A stretch of DNA of 9,563 bases from Candidatus Aerophobota bacterium. GTDB lineage: Bacteria; Aerophobota; Aerophobia; Aerophobales; B3-G15. The notes beneath the pieces were generated by a model. It saw only the letters and a list, made by a program, of their open reading frames with translations, made no database searches and had not been told where the DNA came from. The stretch spans positions 1 to 9,563 of the forward strand of contig DRTT01000158.1 in NCBI GenBank assembly GCA_011372105.1, given 5' to 3'. Each line of letters begins with the position of its first letter. The stretch's first letter is position 1. Position numbers and translations under genes: made by a program. Positions 1-6,407 of this stretch are shown one piece after another.

Positions 1-389
1 AAAATCTTTTTTTGAACATTTTTACATATACAACTTCCATACTTTTCAGAAAATTTTTCATAAAGTAATTTTGTAAGATAGGGAGCTTTTCTGTTAGAGA
101 TTCCCTCCTTAAATTCCTCCTTATCTCTTCCAAAAAAATAACCAACTATCATCGCACCTCCTGAAAGAGCACCACATGTTCCCTCTATGGTGCTTCCAAA
201 TCCTCCAGAAAGAGGATATGCTGCCCGGAGTAGAGTCTCATCTTTAATATCAAAAAGGTCCTCCAGTGCAGCTACAACACACTGAGCACAAAAATGTGCC
301 TTTTTCTCGTACTCAAATCCAGTTTCATAAGCTTTTTTAAGAAAGTCTCTTTCTGATCCTTTCAAAAATTCTGGTGCTCTTTCTCGCAT
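1..389 (-). CDS. C_GCAxxG_C_C family putative redox protein, 3' end cut by window edge
   Basis: The frame is open from an ATG at 389-387 to the window edge, giving 129 residues without a stop. Cysteines fall at residues 34, 37 (HFCAQC), 72 (GTCGALSGG, residues 70-78), 120 and 122 (CIC). This spacing matches the C_GCAxxG_C_C family, small proteins named for their conserved cysteine pattern. They are presumed to be redox-active or metal-binding, but no reaction is firmly assigned. There is no signal peptide or membrane segment, so it should be cytoplasmic. The start is supported by a perfect AGGAGG (plus-strand positions 396-401) six bases upstream. The gene is divergent from the metallopeptidase/lpd/suf cluster and shares its intergenic region. 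Family assignment is confident; function is not. The C-terminus lies outside the window, and the full family length is usually only a little longer than what is visible. Confidence 0.85.
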   Translation of the reverse strand, partial: MRERAPEFLKGSERDFLKKAYETGFEYEKKAHFCAQCVVAALEDLFDIKDETLLRAAYPLSGGFGSTIEGTCGALSGGAMIVGYFFGRDKEEFKEGISNRKAPYLTKLLYEKFSEKYGSCICKNVQKKI

Positions 390-418
390 AATTTTCCTCC
401 TGGTATAATCCTCTCAGT

Positions 419-446
419 ATCTTACCTTATTTCCCGAATACGTCAA
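419..446 (-). promoter_or_regulatory. Candidate sigma70-type promoter for the leftward C_GCAxxG_C_C gene
   Basis: On the minus strand, TTGACG (446-441) is followed after 16 bp by TAAGAT (424-419). The -35 matches the consensus in 5 of 6 positions; the -10 is weaker (4 of 6, keeping the key A2 and T6). The predicted transcript would start near 412, leaving a leader of about 23 nt that contains the AGGAGG at 401-396. The -35 and most of the spacer coincide with the right-hand part of the repeat at 431-447, which suggests a bound protein could block this promoter. Prediction only. Confidence 0.45.
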
Positions 447-506
447 TCAGAATCCATTTCTAAATCTTATATCATGAATTGCCATGAAATTCCCGAAAAC
501 GGCAAT
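431..506. repeat. Pair of 17-bp near-identical direct repeats, each an imperfect inverted repeat (operator candidates)
   Basis: Copy 1 is TTCCCGAATACGTCAAT at 431-447 and copy 2 is TTCCCGAAAACGGCAAT at 490-506; 15 of 17 bases match and their starts are 59 bp apart. Copy 2 is close to a two-fold symmetric site: TTCCCG, four bases, CGGCAA, with arms complementary at 5 of 6 positions. Copy 1 keeps 4 of 6. Copy 1 covers the -35 and spacer of the leftward promoter candidate. The layout suits a dimeric repressor or activator serving the divergent promoters. The cognate regulator cannot be named; the winged-helix protein at 4121-4381 is one candidate. Confidence 0.5.
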
Positions 507-592
507 AACTTTTCCTAAAAGCATAGCTTTTTTGTCCTGAGTTTATCTTGAAAAAATTTTTAGCTTTTTTCTTACTGGACTCTATACAAAGC

Positions 593-620
593 TTGAAAAA
601 AGCAAAGATAATAGTATAAT
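593..620 (+). promoter_or_regulatory. Promoter of the metallopeptidase-lpd-sufCB operon
   Basis: TTGAAA (593-598) and a perfect TATAAT (615-620) are separated by 16 bp, an almost consensus sigma70-type promoter. A start near 627 would leave a leader of only about 14 nt before the ATG at 641. No SD sequence is present in that leader (positions 621-640). The promoter is the only strong one seen ahead of the plus-strand cluster and probably drives all five genes. Confidence 0.65.
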
Positions 621-624
621 TATC
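607..624. promoter_or_regulatory. 18-bp palindrome over the -10 box, Fur-box-like operator candidate
   Basis: GATAATAGTATAATTATC has perfect 6-bp inverted arms, GATAAT (607-612) and ATTATC (619-624), around a 6-bp centre, and it encloses the -10 TATAAT at 615-620. The arms equal the outer hexamers of the classical Fur box, whose consensus centre is 7 bp rather than 6. A protein bound here would occlude the promoter of an operon that includes Fe-S assembly genes, so iron control is plausible. In AT-rich DNA such a palindrome around a -10 can also arise by chance. Confidence 0.35.
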
Positions 625-640
625 AAAACTTCAGCTTGAT

Positions 641-1030
641 ATGAAAGAAGATAAATTTGTAAAGTGGATAAGAGAGGCTATAGAATATCTACCGGTTCAC
701 TTAAAAGAAAAATTATCTAACATAGAAATAACTGTTAAGGATATGCCTGGGAAAGAGGATCCTGTAAGAGATTTTTCCTCTTCTTTTGTGCTGGGTTTTT
801 ATGAGGGAGTGCCTCTTGGAAGAAAAAGAATGTTTCATATGATAACTTTTCCTGATAGAATAACTCTATTTTCAAGACAGATAGAAAAAGTCTCTTCTTC
901 AGAAAAGGAAATGAGAGAACTCACAATTAAAACAACTTTGCACGAGATAGGACACTACTTTGGCTTAAGTGAAAAAGAGCTTTTGGAAATTGAGGTAAAA
1001 AGTTTGAAGAAAAAAGGAGAGGATGAATGA
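641..1030 (+). CDS. Small zincin-like metallopeptidase family protein
   Basis: This 129-residue protein has HEIGH at 101-105 followed by YFG, the HExxHxxG zinc signature in which two histidines bind zinc and the glutamate is catalytic. LSEKEL follows directly and supplies a possible third acidic ligand. A central LGFYEGVPLG segment (51-60) and the overall length fit the small bacterial family of Zincin_1 (formerly DUF1025) metallopeptidases. Substrates of this family are unknown. There is no signal peptide, so it is probably cytoplasmic. The ATG at 641 gives the usual family N-terminus (amphipathic helix, then a beta-strand), although no SD precedes it. Its TGA overlaps the ATG of lpd (ATGA at 1027-1030), indicating translational coupling. 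The C-terminal tail is lysine- and glutamate-rich. Fold and metal site are confident; activity is inferred. Confidence 0.85.
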   Translation: MKEDKFVKWIREAIEYLPVHLKEKLSNIEITVKDMPGKEDPVRDFSSSFVLGFYEGVPLGRKRMFHMITFPDRITLFSRQIEKVSSSEKEMRELTIKTTLHEIGHYFGLSEKELLEIEVKSLKKKGEDE

Positions 1031-2418
1031 GCACTTATAAAACCGGCATTGCAGTAATTGGAGGAGGCCCTGCAGGTTATGTTGCTGCAATTAGAGCAGC
1101 ACAGCTTGGGGGAGAAGTTACACTTGTGGAAAAGGAAAAACTGGGAGGAGTGTGTTTAAATGTCGGATGCATTCCTACAAAAGCTATTTTAAGAAGCTGT
1201 GAAATTCTTACATTTATTAAAAATGCAAAAGAATTTGGACTGGAGGCAGGTGAGGCAAGGATAAATCTTTCTCAACTTATGACAAGAAAAAAAAGGATAG
1301 TTGCAAGACTTGTCGGAGGAGTTGATTATCTCTTAAAGAAAAACAGAATTCAGGTAATAAAGGGAGAGGCAAGGTTTATTGACACCTCTACACTTGAGAT
1401 TAAAGGAGAAGAGGAAAAAGCAATAAAAGCAGATAAGATAATAATTGCAACAGGCTCCTATCCTGCCTCTTTTCCTCTTGATGGTATAGACAGGGAAGCA
1501 GTTCTTACAAGCACAGAGGCACTTGATATAGAAGAGGTGCCCGAGGAATTTTTGATTATCGGAGCAGGTGCAATTGGTGTAGAGTTTGCTCACATCTACA
1601 GCACTCTTGGAAGTAAAGTTACCCTGGTTGAGATGCTTTCCCAGATTTTACCAGGAGAAGATGAAGAGATTTCAGAAACTCTTAGAAAGATTATGACAAA
1701 GAAAGGAATTGATATCTTCACGTCTTCCACCCTGCAAAAAGTAAAAAAAGAAGGTAGCAGGTACAAAGGCATTATAAAAACACCCCAAGGAGAGAAAGAG
1801 GTCTTCTTTGATAAGATTCTCATCTCAATAGGAAGAAGACCAAATTCGAAAAACTTAAACCTTGAGAAGGTGGGTGTAAAGACAGACGAAAAAGGCTGGA
1901 TAAAAGTAAACTCCCAAATGCAAACAACCACTCCCAATATTTTTGCAGCAGGAGATGTAATTGGAGGATATCTTCTCGCACATGTCGCTTATGCAGAAGG
2001 AGAAGTTGCCAGTGAAAATGCCATGGGGGAAAATTCCCATATAAACTACAGAGCAGTCCCCCGTTTTATATGTTCAATGCCAGAAATAGCATCAGTGGGG
2101 CTTACTGAGAAAAAAGCAAAAGAAAGTGGATACAATGTGAAAGTTGGGAAGTTTCCTTTTTCAGCCAACGGTAAAGCTATAATCCATGGAGAAAGAGAGG
2201 GGATGGTTAAGATAATATCTGATGCCGAAACAGAGGAGATACTTGGTATTCACATCTTGGGACCCGAAGCAACAGACCTTATCTTGGAAGGAACACTTGC
2301 TATAAATCAGGAAAGCACTCTTAACGAAATTATAGATACAATTCACCCTCATCCAACTCTTGGAGAGGCAATAAAAGAAGCAGCACTTGACGCACAAAAA
2401 AGAGCCATTCACATTTAA
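1027..2418 (+). CDS. lpdA: Dihydrolipoyl dehydrogenase (E3), FAD-dependent
   Basis: The 463 residues cover a complete class I pyridine-nucleotide disulfide oxidoreductase. The FAD-binding GGGPAG lies at 12-17. The redox pair is Cys43 and Cys48 (CLNVGC). An NAD-binding GAGAIG stands near the middle, with a second FAD contact in AAGDVIG. The C-terminal dimer interface carries the catalytic His442 and Glu447 (HPHPTLGE). The enzyme reoxidises dihydrolipoamide on lipoylated E2 or glycine-cleavage H protein, passing electrons to NAD+. No N-terminal lipoyl domain is present. No E1, E2 or H-protein gene lies nearby, so its partner complex must be encoded elsewhere, or the protein may reduce another disulfide. 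It starts inside the stop of the metallopeptidase gene, with AGGAGAGG just upstream, and is followed 36 nt later by sufC. A related flavin reductase is the main alternative, but the His-Glu motif favours Lpd. Confidence 0.93.
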   Translation: MSTYKTGIAVIGGGPAGYVAAIRAAQLGGEVTLVEKEKLGGVCLNVGCIPTKAILRSCEILTFIKNAKEFGLEAGEARINLSQLMTRKKRIVARLVGGVDYLLKKNRIQVIKGEARFIDTSTLEIKGEEEKAIKADKIIIATGSYPASFPLDGIDREAVLTSTEALDIEEVPEEFLIIGAGAIGVEFAHIYSTLGSKVTLVEMLSQILPGEDEEISETLRKIMTKKGIDIFTSSTLQKVKKEGSRYKGIIKTPQGEKEVFFDKILISIGRRPNSKNLNLEKVGVKTDEKGWIKVNSQMQTTTPNIFAAGDVIGGYLLAHVAYAEGEVASENAMGENSHINYRAVPRFICSMPEIASVGLTEKKAKESGYNVKVGKFPFSANGKAIIHGEREGMVKIISDAETEEILGIHILGPEATDLILEGTLAINQESTLNEIIDTIHPHPTLGEAIKEAALDAQKRAIHI

Positions 2419-2454
2419 TAAATAACAAAAAATACAAAGGAAAAGGTAGTAAGA

Positions 2455-3204
2455 ATGGACCCTCTTTTAGAAGTTATAGATTTGACAATTGTTCCCTCTG
2501 GAAACAGCCAACCAATTGTAGAAGAGATATCTTTCAAGGTCTATCCAGGTAAAATCCACGCATTAATGGGACCCAATGGCTCTGGCAAATCTTCGATAGC
2601 TTACTCTATAATGGGATTAAAACAATACTTCCCTACAAAGGGAAAAATATTATTTCAAAAAGAGGACATAACAAATTTAAATGTAACAGAAAGAGCAAGA
2701 AGAGGAATTACCCTTGCCTGGCAAGAACCTGTAAGGTTTGAGGGAATATCAGTGAGAGATTATATAATGGCGGGTCTAAAGGCCAAAGGCAAGGGAGAGG
2801 AGAAGGTAAAAGAAGTACTCGAACTTGTAGGGCTTCCTCCAGAGGAATATATTGAGAGAAAAGTTGACGATTCTCTTTCTGGTGGTGAGAGAAAAAGAAT
2901 AGAACTTGCAGCAGTGGTAGCACTGGAGCCAAAACTTTTAATTTTAGATGAGCCTGATTCAGGACTTGACATAGTTGTTTATAATGAGCTTTATGAATTA
3001 CTTGATGCAATAAGGAACCAGACTCGCTCTTCTATTCTTCTCATCACTCACAGAGAAGAAGCAGGAGAAGTAGCAGACGAGGGAACACTTATCTGGAAAG
3101 GAAAAGTCAGAGCAAAAGGTTCCTTCAAAGATATAATGGAAAAATATTGCGAATTTGCTGAAAGGAAGGTAAAATGCAAAAAAATATCCTGCCCTACGAA
3201 ATAA
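2455..3204 (+). CDS. sufC: Fe-S cluster assembly ATPase SufC
   Basis: This 249-residue ABC ATPase has Walker A GPNGSGKSS (39-47), Q-loop Gln90, the signature LSGGERKR (141-148), Walker B LLILDEPDSGLD (161-172) and the H-loop His199. EEAGEVAD after the H-loop is typical of SufC. It drives conformational change of the SufB-type scaffold during Fe-S cluster assembly in the cytoplasm. The 36-nt gap after lpd holds no terminator; an AAAAGG at 2441-2446 serves as a modest SD. The gene overlaps the following sufB by 31 nt. The last 18 residues contain three cysteines (232, 241, 246), two of them encoded inside the overlap. No sufD, sufE, sufU or sufS is in the window, so this resembles the two-component SUF-like systems of anaerobes and archaea. 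Confidence 0.95.
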   Translation: MDPLLEVIDLTIVPSGNSQPIVEEISFKVYPGKIHALMGPNGSGKSSIAYSIMGLKQYFPTKGKILFQKEDITNLNVTERARRGITLAWQEPVRFEGISVRDYIMAGLKAKGKGEEKVKEVLELVGLPPEEYIERKVDDSLSGGERKRIELAAVVALEPKLLILDEPDSGLDIVVYNELYELLDAIRNQTRSSILLITHREEAGEVADEGTLIWKGKVRAKGSFKDIMEKYCEFAERKVKCKKISCPTK

Positions 3205-4121
3205 TAGAAAGTGTTCGTCTTGTTGGATTTGACGTTGATAATATGCTGAAAAAAGAGACTCCCAAGTTTTTTTTGAATTACAATAAAATAGCCAAAATAA
3301 AAGAAGTGGAAGGTCTTATTTTAGCAGGAAAGGAAACTGAAAATGGAGTGATAGCAGATTTCATTGTCAGACCCGGTAAAAAAATAGATGTCCCTGTGCA
3401 TCTTTGTTTTGGAGTAACTAAAGAAGAAGGGCTTCAGGAGATAATACCTCGCTTTATCATAGAAGATGGGGCAAAAGTTTTTGCTCTTGCTTGCTGTAGC
3501 TTCCCAAAAGCCCGTAACCTCACTCACAAAATGCAAGCAGAAGTTATCCTGGGAAAAAATGCTGTATTTTTATATGAGGAACGTCACTATCATGGAGAAA
3601 TGGGAGGAGCAAAAGTTTTTCCTAAGTTTCGAGTTCATGTGGGAGAGAGAAGTTTTTTTCAAAGTGTTTTTTCTCTTACAAAAGGAAGCGTTGGTTTTCT
3701 CTCTATAGAGGTAGAAGCATATGCTCATGCAGGGGCAAAAGTGGAGATTATCAATAAGGCCTATGGCAGAAAAAAAACTGATAGAATTAGAATAAAGGAT
3801 GCTGTATTTTTAGAGGGAGAAGGAGCAAGAGGGCTTGTTAAATTGAGAGCTGCTGCATCTCAAGGGGGCGATGTTGTAATGGTGGGGATAACAGAAGCAA
3901 ATGCTCCAGAAGCAACAGGTCATGTCGATTGCAAAGAAATAATTAAAGGCGAGGGTTCAACAGCGCGAGCAATACCCATAGTAAGAGTAGTAGATGAAAA
4001 TGCCAGAATAACCCATGAGGCCTCAGTAGGAAAAGTTAACCAGAAACAGCTTGATACATTGATGTCAAGAGGTCTTACGGAAGAGGAAGCTGTGGATATG
4101 ATTGTCCAGGGGATGTTATAA
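3174..4121 (+). CDS. sufB: SufB/SufD-family Fe-S assembly scaffold (short, minimal-SUF type)
   Basis: The 315-residue protein carries the SufB/SufD core: a beta-helix region followed by the hallmark C-terminal segment GHVDCKE (249-255), then ITHEASVGKVNQ (279-290) and a short helical end with SRGLTEEEAV (298-307). Cys253 and Glu282 sit where SufB scaffolds keep a conserved cysteine and glutamate. Other cysteines are 78, 107 and 108. It is much shorter than SufB of aerobic bacteria, which is near 480-495 residues. As the only SufB/SufD paralogue here it probably forms a homodimer on a SufC dimer. The start at 3174 lies inside sufC, backed by AAGGAAGG a few bases upstream, and the N-terminus reads sensibly from there. 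The stop overlaps the next start (TAATG at 4119-4123). Family is certain; naming it SufB rather than SufD rests on the HEA segment and genomic pairing with SufC. Confidence 0.9.
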   Translation: MQKNILPYEIIESVRLVGFDVDNMLKKETPKFFLNYNKIAKIKEVEGLILAGKETENGVIADFIVRPGKKIDVPVHLCFGVTKEEGLQEIIPRFIIEDGAKVFALACCSFPKARNLTHKMQAEVILGKNAVFLYEERHYHGEMGGAKVFPKFRVHVGERSFFQSVFSLTKGSVGFLSIEVEAYAHAGAKVEIINKAYGRKKTDRIRIKDAVFLEGEGARGLVKLRAAASQGGDVVMVGITEANAPEATGHVDCKEIIKGEGSTARAIPIVRVVDENARITHEASVGKVNQKQLDTLMSRGLTEEEAVDMIVQGML

Positions 4122-4381
4122 TGAAGAAAACAAAAAAGTGGGTTGTGGAAAATAATTATAGAAAATTAATAATGGATATATTAAGCAAAAACGGAAAGAC
4201 AGAGGAAGAAATCAGAGAAGAATTTAAAATAACTCTTTTCCCTCGTGTAAGCTCATATAAACCCGAGACAATACTCAGGATATCTTCTCAAACTTTAAAA
4301 AATCACCTGCGGCTTCTTGAAAGGGAGGGATTGATAAAAAAGGGGGAAGATGAAAGATACTACATAGCAGAAATTGGTTAG
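4121..4381 (+). CDS. Small winged helix-turn-helix protein, putative operon regulator
   Basis: The 86 residues begin with a basic helix and end with a clear winged-helix unit: SSQTLKNHLRLLEREGLI (55-72) as the turn and recognition helix, then KKGEDERYYI (73-82) as the wing. This resembles ArsR/MarR-like DNA-binding domains. No effector or dimerisation domain is added. There is no cysteine, so it is not a SufR- or IscR-type Fe-S sensor. Its start overlaps the sufB stop (TAATG), with an AGGGGA upstream in the end of sufB, so it is co-translated with the scaffold. It is the last gene of the plus-strand cluster and a candidate to bind the repeats or palindrome at 431-624. That link is inference, and the specific family is not recognised. 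Confidence 0.7.
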   Translation: MKKTKKWVVENNYRKLIMDILSKNGKTEEEIREEFKITLFPRVSSYKPETILRISSQTLKNHLRLLEREGLIKKGEDERYYIAEIG

Positions 4382-4383
4382 TT

Positions 4384-5595
4384 TCAGAGAAAAAGCTTTA
4401 CCTCAACCTCATCTCCTTTTTCCAGAAGGTCTACATTAGCTGGAATCTCTATATAACCTTCAGCCTCAGACATACCGGTTATTGCCCCTGACTCCTTAAA
4501 AACAGGAACAACCTTTCCGTTAACTATCTTTACCGGCAAAAACTGATGCCTTCCTAAGGTGGAAGTTACTCTTCTTGAGATGGGAAGTTTTAAAGTAACT
4601 TCCCTTTTTTTGGGAAAATGTGCGAGTTTTCTTAAAAGAGGAACTAATAAGCCATAACCGTTTGTAAGGCAGGAGGTGGGATAACCTGGCATGCAGAGGA
4701 TTATTTTCTCACCCACAGAAGATGCCAGAGTGGGTTTTCCAGGTTTAACGGCAATCCCGTGAAAAAGAATTTTTCCCTCTATTCTGGAAAGGGCTTCAAG
4801 CATAAGGTCTTTTTCACCTACCGAACTTCCTCCCGTAATAATTACAAGGTCATAAGATAGAGCCTCTTTTATTCTCTGAGTTATATTTTCAACCTCATCC
4901 TCCATTTTTGGTAAAATGATTCCTCTACATCCATTCTCTTCCACAAGAGCAAAGAGAGTATAGGAATTAACATCGTATATTTTCCCCTCTGTTAAAGTCT
5001 CCCCAGGCGAAATAATCTCATTTCCAGATGAGATTATGGCAACTTCTGGCTTTGCAAAGACCTCTACCTGAGTTATCCCCAGAGAAGCAAGAACACCAAC
5101 TTTTGCTGGAGTTAAAAACTCCCTCCTGGAGATTACTTTTTGTCCTTTTTGTATATCTGTCCCGGCTGATGATACATTTTCTCCTGGATGAACAGGTTTA
5201 TAAACTTTAATAACTTCTCCTTCTTTTTCTGTATCCTCAACCATAACAACGGCATCTGCTCCCGAGGGAAGGGGAGAACCTGTAGCTATTTGAATACACT
5301 CTCCTTTTTTCAAAACTTTTCTACTAAAATTTCCCGGCAGGACAGAATCAACGAGTTTTAACTTAACAGGATTCAGTGTTTTTGCAGAAAAGGTATCTTC
5401 TGCCTTAACTGCATATCCGTCCATTGCTGCCCTTACAAAGGGCGGGACATTTAAAGGTGCAATTACGTCCTCTGCTATGACCCTTCCTCCTGCTTTTACA
5501 ATAGGAACCCTTTCAGTCCTTTTGATGGGCTGAACAAGAGAGAAAAGAACTTCTTTGCATTCTTCAAGAGAAATTAAGGACTTTAAAGGTTTCAT
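4384..5595 (-). CDS. moeA: Molybdopterin molybdenumtransferase MoeA
   Basis: A 403-residue protein with the full MoeA layout: AAMDGYAV (57-63), TGSPLPSGADAVVMVE (105-120), SSGNEI (189-194), GGSSVGEKD (255-263), VKPGKPT (283-289) and PGYPTS (303-308), then a C-terminal beta-barrel domain. MoeA inserts molybdate or tungstate into adenylylated molybdopterin, so the cell should own molybdo- or tungstoenzymes. Asp59 and Asp263 match conserved active-site acids. I take the ATG at 5595 rather than one 22 codons upstream. It forms an ATGA overlap with rnfB, has AGAGG or GGAG just ahead, and gives the standard family N-terminus; the longer version would add a cysteine-rich stretch that is rnfB sequence in another frame. 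It is the last gene of its operon, and its stop is 2 bp from that of the converging cluster. Confidence 0.93.
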   Translation of the reverse strand: MKPLKSLISLEECKEVLFSLVQPIKRTERVPIVKAGGRVIAEDVIAPLNVPPFVRAAMDGYAVKAEDTFSAKTLNPVKLKLVDSVLPGNFSRKVLKKGECIQIATGSPLPSGADAVVMVEDTEKEGEVIKVYKPVHPGENVSSAGTDIQKGQKVISRREFLTPAKVGVLASLGITQVEVFAKPEVAIISSGNEIISPGETLTEGKIYDVNSYTLFALVEENGCRGIILPKMEDEVENITQRIKEALSYDLVIITGGSSVGEKDLMLEALSRIEGKILFHGIAVKPGKPTLASSVGEKIILCMPGYPTSCLTNGYGLLVPLLRKLAHFPKKREVTLKLPISRRVTSTLGRHQFLPVKIVNGKVVPVFKESGAITGMSEAEGYIEIPANVDLLEKGDEVEVKLFL

Positions 5596-6395
5596 TTTCC
5601 TCTTATCTCCACTATAGCTCCAGTTGGACAGACAATAGAACACACACCACATACCTGACAATTTAAAGGATCAATATGGGCAAGATTATTTTCTAACGAA
5701 CAGGCCTGATAGGGACAGGATTTAACACACCGACCACAAGCTATACAGGATTTTGCGCAAACCTCGCGAGCTTTTTTACCCTTATCAAGAGATGAACATT
5801 TAACCCGATAATTAATATCATTAAAGCTTTCCAGAGTTATTATATTGCGAGGGCAAACTTCTACACATTTTCCACAACCTGTGCATCTTAAAATGTCTAT
5901 ATGAGGAAGTCCGTTAACCATTCTGATAGCGTCAAAAGGACAGACATTCTTGCAATCGCCAAAACCAAGACATCCGTAAGAGCAGGCACTTTCTGCTCCC
6001 ATAACAAGATTTGCAGCTCTGCACGTTGTAACACCCTGGTACACGGCTTTCTTTGCTCTCTCAGAGGAATCTGCTCCACATCTGACAAAGGCTACCTTTT
6101 TTTCAATTTCTCCTTCTGACTTAATCCCGAGTATCTGACATATAGCTTCAGCAGTATTTTTTCCTCCAACTACACAGGAGAAAGGATTTACACCTTCCCT
6201 TACAATTGCCTCTGCCAGAGCGTGACAGGAGGCAAACCCACATGCCCCACAATTTGCGCCAGGAAGCACCTCAACAACTTTCTCTATCCGAGGGTCCTCT
6301 TCAACCTTGAGCCTTTTGTGGGCAACAGAAAGCATTATAGCAAAAAAAGCTGATAAAACCCCCATGCTCACTATTGAGAGAAAGACAAGGCTCAT
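5592..6395 (-). CDS. rnfB: Rnf electron transport complex subunit B (multi-cluster ferredoxin)
   Basis: 267 residues. An N-terminal membrane anchor (about 3-24) precedes the RnfB Fe-S domain with Cys49, 52, 57 and 74 (CGACGFASC, then a distant Cys). Ferredoxin-type motifs follow: Cys138/142/148/152, 171/174/177/181, 217/220/223/227 and 246/249/252/256. That is 20 ligand-like cysteines, enough for five [4Fe-4S] clusters, and 26 cysteines in all. RnfB takes electrons from reduced ferredoxin and passes them on within the membrane complex that couples ferredoxin:NAD+ oxidoreduction to Na+ or H+ transport. The start has a perfect AAGGAGG (6407-6401) directly after the rnfA stop. Its own stop overlaps moeA (ATGA). 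The four-ferredoxin-motif form is the longer type seen in anaerobes, not the two-motif proteobacterial form. Confidence 0.95.
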   Translation of the reverse strand: MSLVFLSIVSMGVLSAFFAIMLSVAHKRLKVEEDPRIEKVVEVLPGANCGACGFASCHALAEAIVREGVNPFSCVVGGKNTAEAICQILGIKSEGEIEKKVAFVRCGADSSERAKKAVYQGVTTCRAANLVMGAESACSYGCLGFGDCKNVCPFDAIRMVNGLPHIDILRCTGCGKCVEVCPRNIITLESFNDINYRVKCSSLDKGKKAREVCAKSCIACGRCVKSCPYQACSLENNLAHIDPLNCQVCGVCSIVCPTGAIVEIRGK

Positions 6396-6407
6396 TTTTT
6401 CCTCCTT

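Noticed and set aside
404..409. TATAAT on the plus strand near 404-409 as another rightward promoter
   Set aside because: No -35 element lies at proper spacing, and it sits over the SD and leader of the leftward gene; the promoter at 593-620 is far better.
517..533. AAAAGC-ATA-GCTTTT hairpin followed by Ts, resembling an intrinsic terminator
   Set aside because: The stem is only 6 bp with a 3-nt loop and two GC pairs, and no transcript is expected to arrive here between two divergent genes.
2708..3010. Minus-strand open frame inside sufC
   Set aside because: It is antisense to the SufC signature and Walker B region; low-complexity Leu/Pro content is typical of a shadow frame.
4389..4423. 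Possible bidirectional terminator hairpin (GAAAAAG / CTTTTTC) at the convergent junction
   Set aside because: The stem is 7 bp, almost all A-T, with a loop of about 20 nt inside the moeA coding end; too weak to call.
5596..5661. Upstream in-frame extension of moeA by 22 codons
   Set aside because: These codons are the end of rnfB in another frame; the ATG at 5595 has the ATGA overlap, an SD and the normal family N-terminus.
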